This document shows, in pieces, positions 41,968 to 53,388 of a stretch of DNA of 64,000 bases. Each line of letters starts with the position of its first letter. Position 1 is the stretch's first letter. The translations under genes and the position numbers were made by a program. This stretch comes from Rhabdothermincola salaria (GTDB lineage Bacteria; Actinomycetota; Acidimicrobiia; Acidimicrobiales; Acidimicrobilacustridaceae), in the NCBI RefSeq assembly GCF_021246445.1, contig NZ_JAJQXW010000004.1, positions 219,945 through 283,944 of the forward strand, given 5' to 3'. The notes beneath the pieces are model-generated. The model was not told the DNA's origin. It was given only the letters and a program-made list of their open reading frames with translations, and ran no database searches.

Positions 41968-43386
41968 ATGAGCGGTCGCACCTTCACCGTCGCCGAGCTG
42001 GTGGGCGAGGTGGCCACCGTCCTCGAGGAGCGCCTCGGTGGGGGCTTCTGGCTCCAGGGCGAGGTGGCCGGCCTGACCCGCAGCCGGGGCGGCCACGTGT
42101 ACTTCGACCTCGTCGAGCGGCCCGCCGACGGTGCCGCCCCGACCGCCGCGGTGCCGGTGGTGTTGTGGTCGTCGGTCCGCGACCGGGTCAACCTGCACCT
42201 GCGCCGGGCCGGCAGCATCCGCATCGAGGACGGGGTGCGCATCCGGATCTCCGGGCGCCTGGAGCTCTACGAACCCAAGGGGCGACTGCAGGTGCAGATG
42301 CAGGGCATCGACCCCACGTACACGCTGGGGCTGCTCGCCAGCGAGCGCGACCGCGTCCTGCAGGTGCTCGAGACCGAGGGCCTCTTGCATCGCAACCGCC
42401 GCATGGAGATCCCACCGCTGCCCCTCCGAGTGGGGCTCGTCACCGCGGCCGGCAGCGCCGCCGAGGCCGACGCCCTCCAGACCCTCACCGACAGCGGTCT
42501 GGCGTGGAGGGTGCTCCACGTCGACGCACGGGTCCAGGGGGTCGGGGCCGCCGAGCAGGTGGCGGCCGCCCTGCGCACGGCCGCGGCCTGGGGCGTCGAC
42601 GTCGTCGCCCTCGTGCGTGGGGGCGGCGCCCGCACCGACCTGGCCACCTTCGACCACGAGGTGGTGGCCCGAGCCATCGCCACGCTCGACGTCCCCGTGG
42701 TCACCGGCATCGGCCACGAGACCGACCAGAGCCTGGCCGACCTCGTCGCCCACCTCAGCGAGCGCACGCCCACGGCCTGCGCCGCCGCCCTGGTGGCCCA
42801 CGTCCGCCGCACCCACGAGCGCGCCGAGGCGGCCTGGGCCGACGTCGCCCTCCGATCGTTCGACCTCCTGTCCCGGAGCCACGCCGCCCACGAGCACCGT
42901 GCCCGCCGGGTGGCGCGCTCGGCCCAGGCCCTGCTGACCCTCGAGAGCCGACACCTCGACCGCACCGCGGAGCACCTCGGGCGGCGGGCCCCCAGCGCCG
43001 TCGCCGCCGCCTCCGCCCGGGTGGAACGAGCGGCCGGGAGCATCGACGCCGCCAGCCGGGCCCACCTGCGCACCCACGAACGGCACCTCACCGGCGCCAC
43101 CGCCGTGCTGGGCCGTGCCGCACCCCGCTCGGTGCGCCACACCGAGGCCGCGCTCGAGGCCCTCGCCGCCCGCGTGGTCGCCCACGATCCCGCTCGCGCC
43201 CTGGCCCGGGGGTGGTCGGTGACACGCCGGGCGGACGGCCGAGTCGTGCGCCGCGCCGCCGATCTCGCCGCCGGCGACACCGTCGTCACCACCGTCGCCG
43301 ACGGCCGCTTCCGAGCCACGGTGGACGACCCGCCCGCGGTCCCGCCGGACCCGACACCGAGGGAGACTGGCCCCGATGGCCGCTGA
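41968..43386 (+). CDS. xseA: exodeoxyribonuclease VII large subunit
   Basis: A 472-residue nuclease subunit that degrades single-stranded DNA. The N-terminal OB-fold runs from FTVAELVGEVATVLEERLG to about residue 110. The catalytic core has LRVGLVTAAGSAAEADALQTL, VVALVRGGGARTDLATFDHEVVARAI and PVVTGIGHETDQSLADLVAH. A long coiled-coil region and the C-terminal ARALARGWSVTRRADGRVVRRAADLAAGD complete it. ATG at 41968 matches the family start. It overlaps xseB by 11 bases. Confidence 0.95.
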   Translation: MSGRTFTVAELVGEVATVLEERLGGGFWLQGEVAGLTRSRGGHVYFDLVERPADGAAPTAAVPVVLWSSVRDRVNLHLRRAGSIRIEDGVRIRISGRLELYEPKGRLQVQMQGIDPTYTLGLLASERDRVLQVLETEGLLHRNRRMEIPPLPLRVGLVTAAGSAAEADALQTLTDSGLAWRVLHVDARVQGVGAAEQVAAALRTAAAWGVDVVALVRGGGARTDLATFDHEVVARAIATLDVPVVTGIGHETDQSLADLVAHLSERTPTACAAALVAHVRRTHERAEAAWADVALRSFDLLSRSHAAHEHRARRVARSAQALLTLESRHLDRTAEHLGRRAPSAVAAASARVERAAGSIDAASRAHLRTHERHLTGATAVLGRAAPRSVRHTEAALEALAARVVAHDPARALARGWSVTRRADGRVVRRAADLAAGDTVVTTVADGRFRATVDDPPAVPPDPTPRETGPDGR

Positions 43387-43699
43387 CGACACCGAACCCG
43401 CCACGACCGCCGGAGACGACCCGGAGGGGCTCGGCTACGCCGAGGCCGTCACCGAGCTCGAGGAGATCCTGGCCCAGCTCGACGGCGACGAGATCGACGT
43501 CGACCACCTGGCCACCCAGGTGCGCCGGGCGGCCTCGCTCATCGCCCTGTGCCGCGAGCGCCTCGGTGCCGCTCGCGTCGAGGTGACCCGCATCGTGGCC
43601 GACCTCGACCTGGCGGCGCCCACCGTCGTCGACGACGGCGAGCTGGCCCTCGACGACGCCGACGACGCCGACGGGGACCCCGAGGACGACGACGGGTGA
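43376..43699 (+). CDS. xseB: exodeoxyribonuclease VII small subunit
   Basis: A 107-residue partner of XseA. The core YAEAVTELEEILAQLDGDEIDVDHLATQVRRAASLIALCRERL matches the two-helix family and binds the large-subunit coiled coil. A very acidic tail of about 35 residues (runs of Asp and Glu) extends beyond the usual 60-80 residues. It overlaps xseA by 11 bases and the next gene by four bases (GTGA), giving a tightly coupled three-gene operon. Confidence 0.93.
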   Translation: MAADDTEPATTAGDDPEGLGYAEAVTELEEILAQLDGDEIDVDHLATQVRRAASLIALCRERLGAARVEVTRIVADLDLAAPTVVDDGELALDDADDADGDPEDDDG

Positions 43700-44760
43700 T
43701 CCCGGCGCCTCGGGAGGCACCACCCGCCCTGCGGTCGGTGGCCGGGCCGGTCGAGGACCGGCTCCGATCGGTGCTCGACGCCGAGACCCTCCGCTGGGCC
43801 GAGGTCGACCCCGACCTCGCCGCCCCGCTCGAAGCCCTCACCCGCTTCGTCCTCGACGGTGGGAAGCGCCTGCGTCCGGCGTTCTGCCACTGGGCCTACG
43901 TGGGAGCCGGCGGCGACGGGGGCGATGCCCTCGTGGTCGACACCGGCGCCGCCTTCGAACTCCTGCACGCCTTCGCCCTGGTCCATGACGACGTCATGGA
44001 CGGTTCGGACACCCGACGTGGCGAACGCACCGTCCACCTCGAGTTCGGCGACCGGCACGCCCGGGAGGGTTGGCGGGGCGAGTCACGCCGCTTCGGCGAG
44101 GGGGTGGCGATCCTGGTCGGCGACCTCGCCGAGGTCTACGCCGACCGCCTCCTCCGCCCCGCCCCGCCCGAGGCGCGGGCCGTGTGGCACGAGCTGAAGG
44201 TGGAGCTCAACGTGGGCCAGTACCTCGACGTGCTGGGCACCGCCCGGCCCGGCACGGACCTGGCGACCGCGCATCGCATCGCCCGCTACAAGTCCGGCAA
44301 GTACACGATCGAGCGACCGCTGCACGTGGGCGCGGCGCTGGCCGGACGCCACGACGACCTGGCCCCTGCGCTGTCGGCGTACGGCGCCCCGCTGGGCGAG
44401 GCGTTCCAGCTGCGCGACGACCTCCTCGGCGTCTTCGGCGACCAGGCCCGCACCGGCAAGCCGGTGGGCGACGACCTCCGCGAGGGCAAGCCCACCCCGC
44501 TGCTGGCGACGGCGATCGACCGGGCTCGAGGCGCCGATGCCGAGCTCCTGCGGCGGGTCGGGGCGCCCGACCTGGCCGACGACGAGGTGACGGCTCTCCA
44601 GCAGGTGCTGGTGGCCACCGGAGCCCGGGAGCACATGGAGTCCACCATCGCCACCCTGACCGCCGAGGCCCTCGACGCGCTCGGACGCGCGCCCCTGCAG
44701 CCCGACGCGGTGGAGGCCCTCACCGACCTGGCCCACTACGTGGGCGCCCGCGACCTGTAG
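43696..44760 (+). CDS. polyprenyl diphosphate synthase
   Basis: A 354-residue trans-prenyltransferase that builds linear isoprenoid diphosphates. The first Asp-rich motif is HDDVMD at 97-102 with the RRGERTVHLEF segment; the second is LRDDLLGVFGD. GGKRLRPAF and the substrate-binding KSGKYTIERPLHVGAAL are also present. GTG at 43696 overlaps xseB. Chain length (geranylgeranyl or longer) cannot be fixed from the sequence, though residues before the first motif (ELLHAFALV) suggest medium chain. It supplies quinone, carotenoid or lipid-carrier synthesis. Confidence 0.9.
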   Translation: MIPAPREAPPALRSVAGPVEDRLRSVLDAETLRWAEVDPDLAAPLEALTRFVLDGGKRLRPAFCHWAYVGAGGDGGDALVVDTGAAFELLHAFALVHDDVMDGSDTRRGERTVHLEFGDRHAREGWRGESRRFGEGVAILVGDLAEVYADRLLRPAPPEARAVWHELKVELNVGQYLDVLGTARPGTDLATAHRIARYKSGKYTIERPLHVGAALAGRHDDLAPALSAYGAPLGEAFQLRDDLLGVFGDQARTGKPVGDDLREGKPTPLLATAIDRARGADAELLRRVGAPDLADDEVTALQQVLVATGAREHMESTIATLTAEALDALGRAPLQPDAVEALTDLAHYVGARDL

Positions 44761-44782
44761 CTCCGGGGGGGGGCCGACCGCG

Positions 44783-45445
44783 TCAGGTGGCGGTGCGGGC
44801 GAGGTGGGCGACGGCCTCCTCGAGAGGCAGGTCGATCACGCCCACCGCGTCGGCCACCGCCTCCACCCACGGGGGCCGGATGCGGGCGCTGACCACGATC
44901 GGGGCCTCGAGGTCGCTCTCCTCCACCACGAAGCGCAGGAAGTCCATGGCGTAGTCCGGCGGGCGCACGTCGCGGGAGAGCTCGAGCAGGGCGTACGGGT
45001 CGGGCGGCCCGGACGGCTGGGCCGGGAACGAGGTGACGTGGGGTGACGGTGGCTCCGGCCCCCCGCCGGCCAGCCCGGTGCCGTCGGCGAGGACGACACC
45101 GTGCACCAGGTGGGGCCGAGCACCCGCGATCAGCAGGGCCACCCAGGCGCCCAACCCCCGCCCGACGATGCACACCGGGCCGTGGACGGCGAGCACGGCG
45201 TCGACGTCGGCCATGAGGTTCTCAGGGGTGTACCCGCCGCCGGTGGGGATGTCGGAGGCGCCGTGGCCGGTGAAGTCGAGGCCGAGGACCGGGCCCGGCC
45301 AGGCCGCACTCCACGGCGGACGGGCGGTGCCCGTGCGGTCTCCCAGGCCGTGCAGCACCAGGAGGGGGAGGCCCTCGCCCTCGGCCAGGACGTGCAGGGC
45401 CAGGCGGAGGCGACCGTTGGGGACGTGCTCGGTGCGGTGGCTCAT
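44783..45445 (-). CDS. alpha/beta-hydrolase-fold protein lacking the serine nucleophile
   Basis: A 220-residue alpha/beta hydrolase fold. The oxyanion segment VLHGLGDRTG and the LDFTGHGASD strand are standard, but the nucleophile elbow reads VGRGLGAW where G-x-S-x-G is expected, so the catalytic serine is replaced by glycine. The C terminus has PPWVEAVADAV where the histidine loop would lie. It is therefore unlikely to be a hydrolase and may be a binding, chaperone or lyase-like protein. ATG at 45445 overlaps the stop of the intact hydrolase upstream by four bases (ATGA), so the two may form a functional pair. Confidence 0.75.
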   Translation of the reverse strand: MSHRTEHVPNGRLRLALHVLAEGEGLPLLVLHGLGDRTGTARPPWSAAWPGPVLGLDFTGHGASDIPTGGGYTPENLMADVDAVLAVHGPVCIVGRGLGAWVALLIAGARPHLVHGVVLADGTGLAGGGPEPPSPHVTSFPAQPSGPPDPYALLELSRDVRPPDYAMDFLRFVVEESDLEAPIVVSARIRPPWVEAVADAVGVIDLPLEEAVAHLARTAT

Positions 45446-46368
45446 CGGAGGGGCTCCAGGAACTCGAGCACCAGATCGGCGATGAATCGAGGCTGTTCGA
45501 TGTGCAGGAAGTGCCCGATGTCGTCGAAGTACTCGAGGCGTCCCCCCGGCGGGAGGTAGGGGGCCACGTCGTCCCGGCGGCTCTTCCACCCCATGGGGTC
45601 GTCCTGCACACCGGAGAGGACACCGAGGAAGGGCAGATCGAGGGCGGCCAGGTGCTCCATCGACCACTGAGGTCGCCAGGGCCCGAACCCGCCGAGGTGC
45701 AGGACGGGGTCGATCTTCCAGCGCCATCCCTCGGCGTCGCGACGGGCGCCCACGGTGACGAGGTACTCGAGCCACTCCCGCGACAACCGAGGGTTCATCG
45801 GGGCCCGCCGTTCGGCCAGTCCCCCGATCGTGTCGGGACGCCGTCGCAGCTCGTTGCGCCGGCGGCGACGGTCGAGCGACGCGGCGAGGTCGGCCCGCCG
45901 CATCCGTCGGCGCTCCCGGTCGTTGATGTCGGGCGCGGAGAACTGCGACGGGAGCCCGTCGAGGTTGACGAAGGCCCGGGCCAGCTGGGGTCGGGCGTCG
46001 AGCAGGTCGAGGAGCTGGCCCCCGCCCTTGGAGTGCCCGAGCAGGACGATCGGCTCGTCGAACAGCGCCGTGATGGCGCAGAAGTGGTCGCGGACGTCGG
46101 CGGGCCAGCTGTAGAGGTGGGCGTGCTCGGAGTCACCGTGGCCCCGGGCGTCCCATGCGACGACCCGCCACCCGCCGTCGGCGAGCATGGGGCCGAAGAC
46201 GTCGAAGGTGCGCGAGAAGTCGAAGCCGCCGTGCACCAGGGCCACGGCCGGCGCATCCGCCTCACCCCACTCGTTGACCGCCAGGCGCAGCCCGCCCGCG
46301 TCCACCCACCCGGTGCGCTCCGGTGGACGCGCCCCGGGGAACGTACGTGTCTCGTCGTCGCCCTCCAC
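45442..46368 (-). CDS. alpha/beta hydrolase
   Basis: A 308-residue hydrolase with HGGFDFSRT oxyanion loop, DARGHGDS, nucleophile elbow LGHSKGGGQ, and a histidine near DDIGHFLHIE. An Arg-rich cap segment (ERRRMRRADLAASLDRRRRRNELRRR region) of about 50 residues is unusual and strongly basic, and might contact a nucleic acid or anionic ligand. GTG at 46368 is preceded by a TAAGGT -10 eight bases upstream. It is divergent from prfC and coupled to a serine-less partner. Substrate unknown. Confidence 0.85.
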   Translation of the reverse strand: MEGDDETRTFPGARPPERTGWVDAGGLRLAVNEWGEADAPAVALVHGGFDFSRTFDVFGPMLADGGWRVVAWDARGHGDSEHAHLYSWPADVRDHFCAITALFDEPIVLLGHSKGGGQLLDLLDARPQLARAFVNLDGLPSQFSAPDINDRERRRMRRADLAASLDRRRRRNELRRRPDTIGGLAERRAPMNPRLSREWLEYLVTVGARRDAEGWRWKIDPVLHLGGFGPWRPQWSMEHLAALDLPFLGVLSGVQDDPMGWKSRRDDVAPYLPPGGRLEYFDDIGHFLHIEQPRFIADLVLEFLEPLR

Positions 46369-46376
46369 GAGCGGGG

Positions 46377-46382
46377 ACCTTA
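46377..46382 (-). promoter_or_regulatory. -10 element of alpha/beta hydrolase gene (leaderless)
   Basis: TAAGGT on the minus strand, eight bases before the GTG at 46368. Confidence 0.5.
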
Positions 46383-46433
46383 CGAGACCACGGCACGACC
46401 AGCCCGCCGCCACGGGCCGAACCAGCCCCCCGC

Positions 46434-46439
46434 TACCCT
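46434..46439 (+). promoter_or_regulatory. -10 element of prfC (leaderless)
   Basis: TACCCT, nine bases before the ATG at 46449. Confidence 0.5.
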
Positions 46440-46448
46440 CGAACGGCC

Positions 46449-48035
46449 ATGTCTTCCCCCGCTTCCGAGGCCTCACGGCGTCGCACGTTCGCCATCATCA
46501 GCCACCCCGACGCCGGCAAGACCACCCTCACCGAGAAGTTCCTCCTGTACGGAGGGGCGCTCAACGCCGAGGCCGGATCCGTCAAGGCCCGGTCGGGTCG
46601 TCGGTCGGCCACGTCGGACTGGATGGGCCTGGAGCAGCAGCGGGGCATCTCCATCACCTCGACGGTGCTGCAGTTCCCCTACCGGGACTGCGTCGTGAAC
46701 CTGCTCGACACCCCCGGCCACCGCGACTTCTCCGAGGACACCTACCGGGTGCTGGCGGCCGCCGACGCGGCCGTGATGGTGCTCGACGCGGCCAAGGGCA
46801 TCGAGCCCCAGACTCTCAAGCTGTTCGACGTGTGCCGCCAGCGCGAGCTGCCCCTGTTGACCTTCATCAACAAGTGGGACCGTCCCGGCCTCGACGCCCT
46901 CGAGCTGATCGACGAGATCGAGTCCAAGATCGACCTCGTCGTCACCCCGGTCACCTGGCCGGTGGGGATCGCCGGCGACTTCCGCGGTGTGATCGACCGT
47001 CGCGACGGCCAGTTCACCCGCTTCACCCGGGTGGCCCGAGGTGCCACCGAGGCCCCGGAAGAGGTGGTGGATCCCACCGTGGCGGCCGTGGAGGAGGACG
47101 AGGCCTGGACCGCCGCCCAGGACGAGCTGGCCCTGCTCGACTCGGTGGGTGCCGACATGGACGTCGAGCTCTTCGTCGGTGCCCAGTCCACCCCGACCTT
47201 CTTCGGTTCGGCCTTGACCAACTTCGGGGTGCGCAAGCTCCTCGACGCCGTCATCGACCTCGTGCCGCCGCCCGGCCCCCGACCCGACGTCGACGGCGAG
47301 CCCCGGTCGCTCGACGCACCGTTCTCGGGGTTCGTGTTCAAGGTGCAGGCCAACATGGACCCGTCACACCGCGACCGCATCGCCTTCCTGCGGGTGTGCT
47401 CCGGCGAGTTCGACCGGGGCATGGTCGTGACCCACGGACCCACCGGCAAGCCCTTCAACACCAAGTACGCCCACCAGGTGTTCGGCTCGGAGCGAGAGAC
47501 GATCGACCTGGCCTACCCGGGCGACGTCGTCGGCCTGGTCAACGCCACCGACGTGCGGGTCGGCGACACGCTGTGGTTCGGCGATCCGGTCGAGTACCCG
47601 AGCATCCCGAGCTTCGCCCCCGAGCACTTCACCGTGGCCCGGGTGCGCGACACCGGCCGCTACAAGCAGTTCCGTCGGGGCATCGCCCAGCTCGACGAGG
47701 AGGGCGTGGTGCAGGTCTTCCGCGATGCCGACCTGGGTGACCAGGCCCCCATGCTGGCCGCGGTGGGCCCCATGCAGTTCGACGTCGCCGTGTACCGCCT
47801 GGAGCAGGAGTTCGGGGCCCCGGTGGAGCTGTCGCCGACCAACTACCGCATCGCCCGCCGCACCGACCCGCCGAGCGCCGAGGCGCTGAGTGGCATGCGG
47901 GGTGTCCGGGTCCTGAGCCGGGCCGACGGTACCCTCATGGCGCTGTTCGAGAGCCAGTACTGGCTGGAACGTCTCGAGCAGGACCACCCCGATCTGGTGC
48001 TGGAACGCCTCGTCGCCGAGGGCAGCGCCGGTTGA
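46449..48035 (+). CDS. prfC: peptide chain release factor 3
   Basis: A 528-residue translational GTPase that recycles RF1 and RF2. G1 is SHPDAGKTT at 18-26, the switch region has SDWMGLEQQRGISIT, G3 is DTPGHRDF and G4 NKWD. FKVQANMDPSHRDRIAFLRVCSG begins domain II and GPMQFDVAVYRLEQEFGAPVELSPTNY lies in domain III, all characteristic of RF3 rather than EF-G. An acidic insertion (EVVDPTVAAVEEDEAWTAAQDEL) is present as in other RF3 proteins. The gene is complete. Confidence 0.95.
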   Translation: MSSPASEASRRRTFAIISHPDAGKTTLTEKFLLYGGALNAEAGSVKARSGRRSATSDWMGLEQQRGISITSTVLQFPYRDCVVNLLDTPGHRDFSEDTYRVLAAADAAVMVLDAAKGIEPQTLKLFDVCRQRELPLLTFINKWDRPGLDALELIDEIESKIDLVVTPVTWPVGIAGDFRGVIDRRDGQFTRFTRVARGATEAPEEVVDPTVAAVEEDEAWTAAQDELALLDSVGADMDVELFVGAQSTPTFFGSALTNFGVRKLLDAVIDLVPPPGPRPDVDGEPRSLDAPFSGFVFKVQANMDPSHRDRIAFLRVCSGEFDRGMVVTHGPTGKPFNTKYAHQVFGSERETIDLAYPGDVVGLVNATDVRVGDTLWFGDPVEYPSIPSFAPEHFTVARVRDTGRYKQFRRGIAQLDEEGVVQVFRDADLGDQAPMLAAVGPMQFDVAVYRLEQEFGAPVELSPTNYRIARRTDPPSAEALSGMRGVRVLSRADGTLMALFESQYWLERLEQDHPDLVLERLVAEGSAG

Positions 48036-48057
48036 CCCGACCGACCCCCGAGGTGTG

Positions 48058-49650
48058 ATGGACGACCCGAGCAGGCCCTACGCCCCCACCGCCGGTGGTC
48101 CACGGGGCTCCGGTTCCTCGCGCCCGCCCTGGCTCGGGCCGGTCGCCGTGCTGGTGGCCCTGGTGCTCGTGTGGGGCGGCTACGCCCTCGTCACGAGCGG
48201 GTCCGACGACGACTCGGCGGCCAGCCCGCCCGACACCAGCGAGAGCGAGCCCTCCGAGCCGGTCGACGTGGACGCGGGCGACTCCACCACCACCACCACC
48301 GAGGCCGAGCTGCCCCCGTTCGACGGCTGGGTGAACCCGGCCAGCTCGGGGCGCATGTGGAGCGAGGAGGTGCCCGGGATCCTCACCTTCCGGGGCAACC
48401 CCACCCGTTCCTTCTACGGCCAGGGCATGCCCGAGGACCCCTCGGTGCTGTGGTCGTACCCCGAGAGCGGCGGCATGTGCGGGCTGTCCTCCGGGGCCAC
48501 CTGGTGCGGCATGGGCTGGACGGGCCAGCCCAACGTGTACGAGAAGGACGGCCGCACCATCGTGTCGTTCGGGGCCTATGACTACGGGGTGCACTGGCTC
48601 GACGGGGTCACGGGCGAGACCGTGCTCCCGTCGTTCAAGACCGGCGACATCATCAAGGGCACGGTGACCACCGACCCCGACGGCTTCCCGCTCACCTACA
48701 CCGGCTCACGCGACGACAACTACCGCATCATCGCCACCGATCGGCCCGGCGAGGCCGTGGAGCTGTGGCGGGTCAACGCCTACGAGTACGGCGTGCAGCA
48801 GCGGTGGAACGACGACTGGGACTCCTCGGGCCTGATCATCGACGACCACCTCTTCATCGGCGGCGAGAACAGCTGGTTCTACATCTTCAAGCTGAACCGG
48901 GGCTACGACGCCGCCGGCCTCGTCACGGTGAACCCCGAACTGCTCTTCACCGCCCCCAGCTGGGACGACCAGCTCCTGACGGAGACGTCGCTCACCGCCT
49001 TCTCGATCGAGAACTCGGTGGCCATCTCGGGCGACACGGTGTACTTCGCCAACTCGGCGGGGCTCATCCAGGGCTTCGACATCAGCGGCCTGGCCGACGG
49101 CGTCCAACCCACCCGCAACTTCCGGTTCTGGGCCGGCGACGACATCGACGCCTCGATCGTGATCGACGCCGACGGCTACCTCTACGTCGGGTCGGAATGG
49201 GAGACCCAGAGCGCCCGCTCGGCCGAGGTGGGCCAGATCTTCAAGCTCGATCCCCGCAACCCCGACGACCCGCTGGTCTGGTCGGTCGCCGACCAGGGTG
49301 GCGGGGTTCGGGGCGTGTGGGGCACGGTCGCCCTGGCCAACGGCGTGGTGTATGCCGACACCAACACCGGCCGGGTGCTCGGCATCGACCAGATGACGGG
49401 CGAGATCCTATGGGAGAAGGAGCTCGGCTCCCAGACCTGGCAGTCCCCCGTGGTGGTCGACGACGTCCTGGTGGTCGGTGACTGCCAGGGCGTGCTGCAC
49501 GCCTACGACGTGAGCGATCCGCGGGTGGACCCACCGGAGCTCTGGACGGTCCAGCTCGACGGCTGCATCGAGTCCACCCCTGCGGTGTGGAACGGCCGCA
49601 TCTACGTCGGGGCCCGGGGTGGGAAGTTCTACGCCATCGGCGACGCCTGA
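48058..49650 (+). CDS. membrane-anchored PQQ-like beta-propeller protein
   Basis: A 530-residue protein with a short cytosolic tail, one membrane helix at about 27-46, an acidic Ser/Thr linker (SDDDSAASPPDTSESEPSE and a TTTTT run) and a large extracytoplasmic beta-propeller. The blades carry repeated pyrrolo-quinoline-quinone-like motifs such as GGMCGLSSG, GVHWLDGVTGETV, LYVGSEWE, GRVLGIDQMTGEILWEKEL and GRIYVGARGGKFYAIGD. No PQQ-specific catalytic residues are identified, so a structural or binding role is likely. A GTG three bases upstream is an alternative start. It follows prfC by 22 bases. Confidence 0.85.
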   Translation: MDDPSRPYAPTAGGPRGSGSSRPPWLGPVAVLVALVLVWGGYALVTSGSDDDSAASPPDTSESEPSEPVDVDAGDSTTTTTEAELPPFDGWVNPASSGRMWSEEVPGILTFRGNPTRSFYGQGMPEDPSVLWSYPESGGMCGLSSGATWCGMGWTGQPNVYEKDGRTIVSFGAYDYGVHWLDGVTGETVLPSFKTGDIIKGTVTTDPDGFPLTYTGSRDDNYRIIATDRPGEAVELWRVNAYEYGVQQRWNDDWDSSGLIIDDHLFIGGENSWFYIFKLNRGYDAAGLVTVNPELLFTAPSWDDQLLTETSLTAFSIENSVAISGDTVYFANSAGLIQGFDISGLADGVQPTRNFRFWAGDDIDASIVIDADGYLYVGSEWETQSARSAEVGQIFKLDPRNPDDPLVWSVADQGGGVRGVWGTVALANGVVYADTNTGRVLGIDQMTGEILWEKELGSQTWQSPVVVDDVLVVGDCQGVLHAYDVSDPRVDPPELWTVQLDGCIESTPAVWNGRIYVGARGGKFYAIGDA

Positions 49651-49686
49651 TCCCCGGCTCTCGCCACCCGCCCGGCACCCCCGTCG

Positions 49687-50646
49687 TCACCAGGTGATCT
49701 CGTCGCACCCCGTGTGGGTGTCGGGTTCCACCTGCACGGTCGCGTGGTCGATGCCGAAGTCGTCGCGAAGGAGGTCGCGGGCCTCGTCGAGCACCCGGTG
49801 GGCGTCGGTCCCTTCGGCGACCACGAGGTGGACGGTCGCCACGTCCATCTCCGAGGTGAGGGTCCACACGTGCACGTCGTGGACGCCGACGACGGAGGCG
49901 ATGGCCGCCAACCGGTCTGCGATGGCCTCCACGTCGAGGTCCTCGGGCGCGGCCTGGACGAGCACGCGCACCGCCTGGGCAGCGAGGCGGTAGGTGCGCG
50001 GGAAGATGAACAGCCCGATGCCGGCGGCCATGATGGGGTCGGCGGCCTCCCACCCGGTGGCGAGGATGATCACGGCGGCGGCCACCACGGCGACCGAGCC
50101 CAACAGGTCGGCCAGGACCTCGAGATAGGCGCCCTTGACGTTGAGGCTCTCCCCGGCGCCCTCTCGCAGGAGCCAGAAGCCGACCAGGTTGGCCAGCCCG
50201 CCGAGCACCGCCACCACCAACATGGCGCCGCTGGCCACCTCCACCGGTTCGCGGAGGCGCAACACGGCCTCGTAGAGCACGTACAGCCCGACGCCGAACA
50301 ACAGCACGGCGTTGGCCAGGGCGGCGAGGATCTCGAGGCGGTACAGCCCGAAGGTGCGGTCGGCTCGCCGGGCGGGCCGATCGGCGACGTGGATGGCGGC
50401 CAGGGCCATGGACAGGCCCACGACGTCGGTGAGCATGTGGCCGGCGTCGGACAGCAGGGCCAACGAGTTCGTGGCGAAGGCGGCTACCACCTCGACGACG
50501 AGGAAGGTGGCCTGCAGGCCCAGCACCTGCCAGAGACGGCGGCGGTGCCGGGCCCCGGCCCGCCCGGCCGCGGCCACTCCCCCGCCGTGGCTGTGCGCGT
50601 GGCCGTGACCTCGCGCTGCCCCCGACCCGGTGTCGTCGCCGCTCAC
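49687..50646 (-). CDS. cation diffusion facilitator metal exporter
   Basis: A 319-residue CDF-family transporter that exchanges Zn2+ or similar divalent metals for protons. The N terminus is His-rich (HGHAHSHGGG). Six membrane helices carry LALLSDAGHMLTDVVGL and, in helix 5, the second pair of metal-site residues near VLADLLGSVAVV. The cytosolic C-terminal domain contains HDVHVWTLTSEMDVATVHLVV, matching CzcD/ZitB. It starts with GTG. The GTG region is next to the divergent hppA promoter. Metal specificity (Zn, Cd, Co) is not certain. Confidence 0.92.
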   Translation of the reverse strand: MSGDDTGSGAARGHGHAHSHGGGVAAAGRAGARHRRRLWQVLGLQATFLVVEVVAAFATNSLALLSDAGHMLTDVVGLSMALAAIHVADRPARRADRTFGLYRLEILAALANAVLLFGVGLYVLYEAVLRLREPVEVASGAMLVVAVLGGLANLVGFWLLREGAGESLNVKGAYLEVLADLLGSVAVVAAAVIILATGWEAADPIMAAGIGLFIFPRTYRLAAQAVRVLVQAAPEDLDVEAIADRLAAIASVVGVHDVHVWTLTSEMDVATVHLVVAEGTDAHRVLDEARDLLRDDFGIDHATVQVEPDTHTGCDEITW

Positions 50647-50695
50647 CCCGACATCGTCGCGCCACCCGCAGCATCGGCCCGCGGCCGTGTGAAGT

Positions 50696-50725
50696 TTGAC
50701 ACCCTTGGTCGAGGCCGAGTGGAAT
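50696..50725 (+). promoter_or_regulatory. hppA promoter
   Basis: A consensus -35 TTGACA at 50696-50701 and TGGAAT at 50720-50725 are separated by 18 bases. Transcription would begin near 50732, leaving a leader of about 70 bases with GAGAGGGG before the ATG. Confidence 0.65.
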
Positions 50726-50804
50726 CTCGGCGCCCGTGCAGGGGGAAGCGCGCACGGGCGACCGTCCGCCGGCTCACCGGCGATCAGAGAGGGGCACCAT
50801 CCAC

Positions 50805-53315
<2,511 letters not shown>

Positions 53316-53354
53316 CCGCCGTCGCCGTCCGCGACGGCGAGACCTACGTCGTAG

Positions 53355-53383
53355 GAGGGCCCGGCCTTCACGGCCGGGCCCTC
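53355..53383. terminator. bidirectional terminator hairpin
   Basis: A perfect 12-bp stem (53355-53366 with 53372-53383) and TTCAC loop between convergent hppA and the histidine kinase gene. Confidence 0.85.
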
Positions 53384-53388
53384 TCGCG

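Noticed and set aside
43376..43699. Frameshift or sequencing error in overlapping xseA/xseB
   Set aside because: An 11-base overlap is typical of tightly coupled operons, and both proteins are complete.
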